A DNA stretch of 64,000 nucleotides from Trichuris trichiura (taxonomy: Eukaryota > Nematoda > Enoplea > Trichinellida > Trichuridae), in the NCBI GenBank assembly GCA_037903355.1, contig JBAJFE010000059.1, positions 372,001-436,000 of the forward strand. Direction: 5' to 3'. Numbering within the stretch: the first letter of the stretch is position 1; each line of letters starts with the position of its first letter. Of this stretch, positions 57,000-64,000 are shown one piece after another. The notes beneath the pieces are model-generated. The model made no database searches and was not told where the DNA came from. It was given only the letters and a program-made list of their open reading frames with translations. The position numbers were made by a program, and so were the translations under genes.

Positions 57000-57650
57000 C
57001 TTTACTCAGCGCATTCTGCATGCAAGCTATGACGAGGAAAAACTACAACGCCGGATTCAAGTTGGAAGTGGTCAAGATGGCAAAAGAAAGCAACAATGCA
57101 CAGGCAGTCAGGAAGTATCGCATTACCCGGAAGATGGTGATAGATTGGAAGAAACAGGAAGAAGCCCTGAAGATGATGCCTAAGGAACAATGCGCAAGAC
57201 GCCCGGGCATTGCCTCGTGCCCAGAACTAGAAAACAGTTTGGCAGAATGAGTACGAGAACAGTAACAGAGCGCCCGTATCATCACATGGACAGATAGAGA
57301 GATGAAACGTTGAACTCAGCACACTGCAACCCACACTTATCCTACGGCTTTACCCCAACGACTGGATAGTGCAGCCGTTTCACGAAAAGAATGGACTTCG
57401 TCCCGAGACAAAAGACCAAAATTGCACAGAAAATGCATGCGGATTTGGAGGATAAGCTAGACAACACAGAAACTGATGGACTTCCAGACAGTGAGAAATT
57501 TCTTGCTTAGCTTAACTGTTGTCTCCTGCAATAAATGTACTCGCGCCATGCACCACGTTTATCCGCTTCTACGATCTATTCATCTGTTTTTTACAAACAA
57601 TAGTTGTAATAGACATCCAGTAAACCTGAAGATATGATGACTATAAGTTT
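57000..57650 (+). mobile_element. Tigger/pogo remnant B, N-terminus joined to 3' end
   Basis: 57020-57250 encodes an intact DNA-binding start, RKNYNAGFKLEVVKMAKESN, AQAVRKYRITRKMVIDWKKQ, a Brinker/CENP-B-type helix-turn-helix. Sequence after about 57530 matches the element 3' end at 58.97-59.07 kb, so the DDE domain is deleted. Confidence 0.78.
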
Positions 57651-57711
57651 ATATAATGAACTGTCTTTATAACGTAGTGAATATCCCGTCATATGTACAA
57701 TAACCTTTAAT

Positions 57712-57749
57712 CTCCGGAGCTTTCAAGTCAATCGTGACTGGTCTTCAAC
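57712..57749 (-). ncRNA. CTGANGA / stem / AAAGCTC stem-loop motif, second lineage
   Basis: On the minus strand: TTGAAGA, CCAGTC, loop ACGATT, GACTTG, AAAGCTCCGGAG. The stem sequence differs from those at 3.4, 24.0 and 24.9 kb while most pairing is kept. It lies between two Tigger remnants. Confidence 0.35.
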
Positions 57750-57759
57750 GGTCATAAAA

Positions 57760-59270
57760 TGAATGTAATTTGCGAAGCAAGGTTAACCATCAATCCTTTT
57801 TCTTGTGGAAACGGGAAGAGGCCCTGAAGAAGATGCCGAAGAAAAAACGTGCAAGACGGTGAGGCATTTGACCAGAACAGTTTGGCAGAATGGGTAAGGC
57901 AACAGCGACAGAGCATCACAAGGACAGACATGAGAGATCAAACGACAAACTGGGCCCACTGCAACCCATACTTATCCTACGCCTTTACGGTAACGGCTGC
58001 ATGGTGCAGCCCTTATACAAAAAACAACGACCTCGTACTGAGACAGAAGACGAAAGTTGCGCAGAAAACGCCTCTAGATTTCTAGGATAAGCTCTGTAAC
58101 TCCCGGCGGTATATTTACACGTATCCTTTTTGAAGAAGCTTAGCGTGCAATCTCCAAATAAGCAAAAGTCGAAGCGTTGTTTTACAGAAGGAAAATGTGC
58201 CCTATCTCACGAAATTGTATTTCCAGGCATGTCAGTAATCTGACAAGAGGAAATAAGTTTCTATTGGGTAACATCAGTAATATGGATGAGACGCCAAAAT
58301 TTTTCGGTATGATTGGCAATGGAACCATACATAGTAAAGCCACAAAATCTATTCTAGTGAAAATCACGAGACATGAAAGAACTCACTTCACGGTGGTGTG
58401 CTGTCCTGCCTGGCTAATGGAATGATGTTGAAGCCCATGGTCATATTTAAGAGGAAGAGGAGGCTAAAAGAGGATTATCCTTCTGGCATCTTTGTCCACT
58501 TTCACGAGAACGGCTGGACGGATGAACAGGGTGCGAGCTTGTGGATTGACAACATCTGGAGAAAAAGACCTGGGTATGGTAACAGCAGACGTTTATTGGT
58601 GTGCGACTCATTCCGAAGTCACATAGCTGAAGCAATAAAATCACATTTAAAGAAATGTAAAATAGAAACAACCGCAATTCCCGATGGACGAACATCAGTT
58701 CTGCAACCGCTAGACGTTTGCATTAATAAGCCCTTCAAAAACTTCATGCGAGAAGGGTGGAATTAATGTATAACGAACGGGCGAAGGAATGCGAATTTCA
58801 TCGCTCAGTTTGCTGTACCAGTTTGTAATAAAGGCATGGAGCAAAGTATAGTCGGAAACCGTTACGAAATCTTTTCGAAAGTGCTCTTTTTCTACCCTGT
58901 TGCACGACACAAAAGACGACGAACTATCAGACAGCGACGAGACCATTCTTAGCTTAGTCGTTTTGTCCCGTGCAATTAATGTTCACTGCATCATGCACGA
59001 TGTTTATCCTATCCTGCAATCTATTCATCTGTGTTTTCATGCACTAGTTGTAATAGACGTCCAATAAACCTGTTCAATACGATTCATTTTTTCATAGCCT
59101 ACGCTGTGCTGTACAACAGGTGTTAATCGGCAGCTGATTAGTTTTCGTGCTAAAGTTGAGGGAGGGCGGTTTCCATTGAATGGATGATAGGCATCAACAG
59201 GAAACTGACTAATCAGAATTGACCTAGACTTGAGCAATCAGCGCCACCGTCACTGGGCTAATCATTATCA
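57760..59270 (+). mobile_element. Tigger/pogo remnant C with DDE domain
   Basis: Starts within the N-terminal region (EALKKMPKK-type sequence homologous to 57160-57340), passes the DDE domain and reaches the 3' end shared with remnant A. Terminal inverted repeats were not identified. Confidence 0.8.
58177..58766 (+). pseudogene. Tigger/pogo transposase DDE domain, frameshifted
   Basis: Two frames joined by a shift near 58400. The first contains LGNISNMDETPKFFGMIGN with the first catalytic Asp. The second (58398-58766) contains FHENGWTDEQGASLWIDNIW, RLLVCDSFRSHIAEAIKSHL with the second Asp and SVLQPLDVCINKPFKNFMRE with the third, spaced 36 positions from the second, as in pogo-type DDE transposases. 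The frameshift makes it non-functional. Confidence 0.9.
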
Positions 59271-59329
59271 CCCTTTACTTACATACACTAACAATGTTTT
59301 TGCGAGTAACTGACAAATTCAGATTAAGG

Positions 59330-62300
59330 TTCAAATAACTGAGAAGCAAATAACCAACGAATCACGAAAAAGTGAAAGGTCCCAAAAGAGAAAACGAAAT
59401 TCGTTTACGCCACTACTCCCTTGACTGTCATGAAAACATGCACTTTTATATCACTTACCTGCACTCTAAAAATTTCAGACGATTACAAAATGCAAAGCCC
59501 CGGAAATTTAATGAAAATTCAAGCAGCTGCATGACGCAGTGCTCATTTACGACTGCAGGGAATCATGAAACAAGCGAAAGGTCTCAAAGGAAAAAACGCG
59601 ACGGATCATCACGATTACGTACTCTCTTTACTGAATATCAGAACTTCAAAAGTTTTGTCTTTTGTACGTTGTCTGACTTACTTGAAAGCCCAATAGATAT
59701 AGTGCTCCTGTTTGAGCTATTTGTAACTTCACGAATACATGTTCTAACGATTACTGTTATCTTGTCGCGGTTGTCGTATCATAAAGCACGGCAACCTGTA
59801 AGACTAAAGCATTCAGAAACTGTATGAGATACGAAATATCATATACTTTTACATACATAAGCATACCCTCTAAAGATTTCCAAAGGTTGTAGAAGGCAAA
59901 GCCGCAAAAATTCAAGCAGCTGCAAGACGCAGCGCTGAATGTATTCATTCACGAGTCGCGGGATCAAGGAAAAAAGTGAAAGCTCCCAAAGGAGAAAGAG
60001 AAATTTTTTTTCACGACTGGACGCGATTGATCATCATAAAAACATCCTCTTTTACAGAAAGTGAAAACTTGAAAGGGTTTCGCCTTTTGTCTGCCGTCTG
60101 ACTATCTTGAAAGCCCAATAAACATTCGACAAGTTCAGGCACATGCAGGGAGCATTTAGCCACCGTTGTTTAATCGCCGTGAAATACTACTGTCCTGCTT
60201 ACGAACACTTCTGTGAACGTTTAACTACTCATCAGGAAGCAGCATACGCCGACAAGACGACCGTATTTTTTTGCTTCTTTGATAGACAAAGGAAGCTGGC
60301 GAGATGGCTGAAACAAGCTTGTCCTACAGCTGACTATCCTGCATTCGACAAGTCTAAGCGCTTGCAGAATTTAATCTTCGTGAAACGGTAGTGCCCTACC
60401 TGAAAATATCCTCGTAAAAGTTTAATAACTCTTCCAGACCTTCTGAGCTGTTGAAAGACTTGGGCAACCTTCATTTTCTCTGCACATAAGCTCTCTTTTG
60501 ATGGACGAGACATTAAGTAATTTCGTAACCGCGCAACAAATGCAGCTCGCCACACGATTTCAGCAATGAGTACTTACACGGTCAGCTAACGTCTTGAACA
60601 GACTGGTCATGTCAGGGCTATTAACTGAAGCAACCATCTTCAAGAAAGCACATAAGCTTTCTTAACATTTAAAGTTCCACAATTTTATCAAATGGGCAGA
60701 ATTCATGGTTCCGCTCATAACAAGCATGGATTTCACAAGCGGATACGCCCTTCTGTAGTAACGTAACAGAGCAACCGATCAACAGCAAACAGTATCCCAT
60801 CCTTGAAAAATGATCAAGTCAACTAGGCTAATACTTCCATGCCAGATCTGCCGCTAGTATTAGTCGCAAAATCTGAAAGAGACGACGTCAGTAATTTTAC
60901 GTACAGCGAACTGTGATTACTCTGCACTTCACATTGCTTCTGCGTCAGTAAGGCTTCACGCATGTATCACAGAAGAATCAAACCTTAATGCACGGCTAAG
61001 TGGGAAATATCATGAAAACAATCTCTTGCGGGACAAAGTTGACCACGGTGAACAATTTGAGGCACCCATTACCCTTAGCCGTAACTGGAAACAGCGCCTG
61101 GGACAAAGCACCTATTTCCTCCGCACTTGCGTGATTGATTTTCCCTAAAACATACATACCTGGCGGTGCCTCATCTGGTCATTCATTGAGGTATATTATG
61201 AGCTGAGGATTATAGCGAGAGACAGAAAAATACATTTGTTAGTACACAGGTGCTACCAAAGCACTGATGCATTGAAACAGTCAAAAATCATACAGGACAC
61301 AAGTCGTTTTGTATATGTACCTTAAAGACATCACTTCGCTTCAGCCTTTTGGAAGACATGAATTTAACAACATTCAACTTCAGACTCCCTTGAATATCGA
61401 TACATAGTTTCCTTCACTCCTCTATGCATTGAATATTAAAAAAGGATTTCATCGTGTCCATAGCAAGCTTGGAGTTTACATAGGCACTTAGAGTGACGCA
61501 ATTCATCCGCAGTAAAGCATTTAGCTTCGAGGAACTGTGGATCTGAAGGCCATTTTCCCAGTTCTTCCGATGTTCAGAGTGGTTTCCATGAAACGGAAAC
61601 GCCAAAAGTAGACATGTGAAAGACTATACGCTGGTCACAGAGAGCAAAGTACCAACATGACCGTGTCTTTCGTCTTCATTCGTGGTACAAAATGTACTCG
61701 CACCAGCAACACCAGGGAAGCAATCTGAGCACACTTAAACTTGTCGGATAAGCAGCCACTAACTGCACCGGGTAGAGGAAAGGTCTGCATCTTAAGCCTA
61801 GACACATGTCTTGTATCAATTCCAGCCTTGCTGCGCATGTATTCCAGGATGCCCACGACACGCAAATGGAGAATACCTCAAAAGTATTAGGACGTACGTG
61901 CAAACAGGCCATTGAGAAAGCAAAAGAATTGCAAACCAGCTGCTACTGTTAAGCATCGTGCACTAAGATGGTCAACAAAGTGCACGTACGTCGTACAACA
62001 CTTTGCACATTCAACATAGTAGTCCGTGTGTCTTTCTTATGCAACAAAAACTAAGCGACGCAAGCAAACGCAACGAAACAGTCAAACTTACGCTTTCATC
62101 CGAAGTCAAAGGTCCATAACACAGCTTGAATCTCCAGCAACGAACTTTGTCTCTAACTCATGCTATTGTTTGAAGAGCAGCGAACCCACTGAACAGTGTG
62201 AACACAACTTGAACGGTTGAAAGTGAGCCAGCTAGTCAAGGGACGCTTTAGTTGTAAACCAAGCGCTTCCATTTCCACAAACCAGAAACATCAAAGGCAC

Positions 62301-64000
62301 TTTTTGCCAAACCATATTATATTTTCATGAAAGCGGAATATCGTTACAACCATCTCTGCCACGAATTACAGAACAAAGTTGAAGGAAAAATGGCCAAAGC
62401 TGATTACACTCACACACTTTCGCGATGGATAAAGCGCACTTCAGCCACTGCGGTTAAGAAATGGAAACTATTCATGCATTTCAACGTGAAGCTTTCACTG
62501 CCCATGCAAGGTCAGCAGCAGTAAATTTCCAGTGTGCATCATTTTGCTCTCAGACTTCAACTTAAAAACTGGTGCAGGAAGGACTACCGCGGCGGAACCA
62601 AATAACTGCTGTCAGAATTCCTTGACTGGCAGCCGACCGTTTTAAAATGACCTCTCAGACGAATCATAGGTGCAAGCACCACTTGTAATGAAGTAACTGA
62701 TTGAAGTGCAGTTGGGTAAGATCGAACGATCTTCACATGGTCACTTGCAGTGCCCCGCAGAATACTTGTCCCACCTCCGGCTGATTCCTTTGGATACTCT
62801 TGCAGACCACAGACAGTCCCATAGCGAACGATCGGTCAGCATACCATAAAAAAAAGGGTCCGGGAATAACAAAGCAAATAGAAACTACGACACAAGGGAT
62901 ACGTTTTCATAAACTTACCGATCAGGAAATCAACTTTGGTGAAGCCTTTATGATGATTACGCATGTAGAACCGAATTTAGTTCAAACAGCTGTACAAACG
63001 ACACAGCTTGTCTAGTGAGCTAACTTTGACAGTTCTCCTGCTTATCCACAATTTGTTGTTCCAAGAAAACGCTGGATGCAACAATATGCCGCTCTCGTAA
63101 GAAGTACTCCGAGAAGGCACACGTGCTCGACTCAAAACCCCGAGCGCTACCAAGATAAACTTCACCGAGAACCATTGAGAACATGGAATACTTCTACAAA
63201 GATCCCACTGCTTACGCAAACTTCACAATGGCCAATTTCCAGCTTCTCTTGCATCCATTCTCGATACTCATACGCAGAATCTAACATACAACGCTAATGC
63301 CTGAATCAGTGCGAATTCCCAGGAAAACATAGCAATGTTACACTACGCTGGACAAGACAAACGATTTCAAAAACCCATTGACACTAATCGTGTGTTCAAA
63401 CATCGGCCAAGTAGAAATACAAATTTCCGCTGCATACTGCTATTTGCACACTGATAGAAACACATGATTCTTCGCCGTATGCTCCATAACTGTAGCAAAC
63501 TAAACAGTAGTTGAACATTGTCGCAAAAGTGCCTCAGGAGAACTTCCACGATGTTCTACACGGAGCAAAAGCACAAACGACGAACAGACTCCATCAAAAC
63601 ACAACAAGGTCGAGAAGAGCTACTTCCACTTCTGCTATTTAGCTTCTGTTTTAACCACACACCATCGTTCCTTCAGCCATATTTTGGCCATTTCGTTTAG
63701 TTGACTTTGCGGGAGTTGAGATACAGTAACAAGGAGGATCAATTTCTTGCGATGATTCGAAAAGGTCAAATTTCGCAAATTCCGTTTTTCTTCAACAGCA
63801 CTAAACGGGTCTACTCTGCACTTCAAGCAACTTTCGCAGTGGAACAGACGGACCTGCTCAAGTCGTGGCGTTTCAAGAAGGGGTGCACTTTCATCTCTGA
63901 TGGACATTGAAGTAGAGAGTTTGATACACCTGGGAACTTTGCCGCTCGCCTCACCATTGTTCCCATGGAGAGTAAAGGAGAACCTTCAATAGTACCGCAC
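59330..64000 (-). repeat. Inverted B+A copy
   Basis: Read on the minus strand from the right edge: family B (64.0-62.0 kb, matching 47.5-49.7 kb), the A segment with the GTACATATAC donor (61.9-61.2 kb), the A segment matching 52.2-52.4 kb (60.4-60.14 kb), and three copies of the intron-flanking segment (about 60.1-59.95, 59.8-59.5 and 59.45-59.36 kb). Order matches B1 followed by A5. Frames on the minus strand such as 63635-63907 and 61414-61605 mirror 47.6-47.9 kb and 31.3-31.5 kb. Confidence 0.72.

Noticed and set aside
1..64000. CRISPR arrays, operons, rRNA genes or prokaryotic signals
   Set aside because: None seen; splicing, element types and repeat structure are eukaryotic.

Overview
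The window looks like a gene-poor, repeat-rich stretch of an animal nuclear genome, most likely an enoplean nematode of the whipworm (Trichuris-like) type. The clues are spliced genes with very short introns (about 49-63 nt where junctions can be read), ordinary metazoan genes (a TFG homologue, an RBBP5-like fragment, a Zc3h12a-type NYN gene), short interstitial runs related to the nematode telomere repeat TTAGGC, and a mixture of hAT, Tigger/pogo, Penelope-like and BEL/Pao-type elements. The species call is inference; the genes and elements are read from the sequence.

Left part (1-14 kb). A TFG homologue runs off the left edge on the minus strand with a clean five-exon structure. A 1.58 kb hAT element, itself carrying a fold-back insert, follows. 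An unrecognised plus-strand gene ends at 8014 in three phase-0 exons. A gag-only retroelement with a tRNA-Gly-type primer binding site lies directly behind it. Then come a minus-strand RBBP5-like fragment, a decayed tRNA-Met and a three-exon NYN-domain gene (12785-13925) whose nuclease active site looks eroded.

Middle and right part (14-64 kb). This is dominated by a previously unlabelled repeat, called here the A unit, of about 6.6 kb. It occurs as a broken tandem array: A0 14.1-18.7, A1 26.8-30.1, A2 30.1-36.7, A3 36.7-43.3, A4 43.3-46.8, A5 50.7-53.9 kb. A second family (B, 46.8-50.3 and 54.3-55.4 kb) alternates with it on the right. An inverted B+A copy fills 59.3-64.0 kb, so the right third is a large imperfect palindrome around a cluster of three Tigger/pogo remnants. 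A-unit copies carry the same reading frames, shared stop codons and at least two shared short introns. This suggests tandemly duplicated, now mostly broken, multi-exon genes of unknown product rather than a simple satellite. I do not recognise the proteins.

The interruption at 18.7-26.8 kb holds two Penelope-like (RT/GIY-YIG) remnants, a hAT-derived MITE inserted in one of them, a second hAT remnant, two sets of putative host exons, and fold-back elements. A small stem-loop motif recurs in several fold-backs and resembles the hammerhead-like motifs associated with Penelope-like elements. A solo LTR with a 5-bp target duplication sits inside A1. Nearly all protein-level statements rest on translated similarity recalled by eye; no searches were run.
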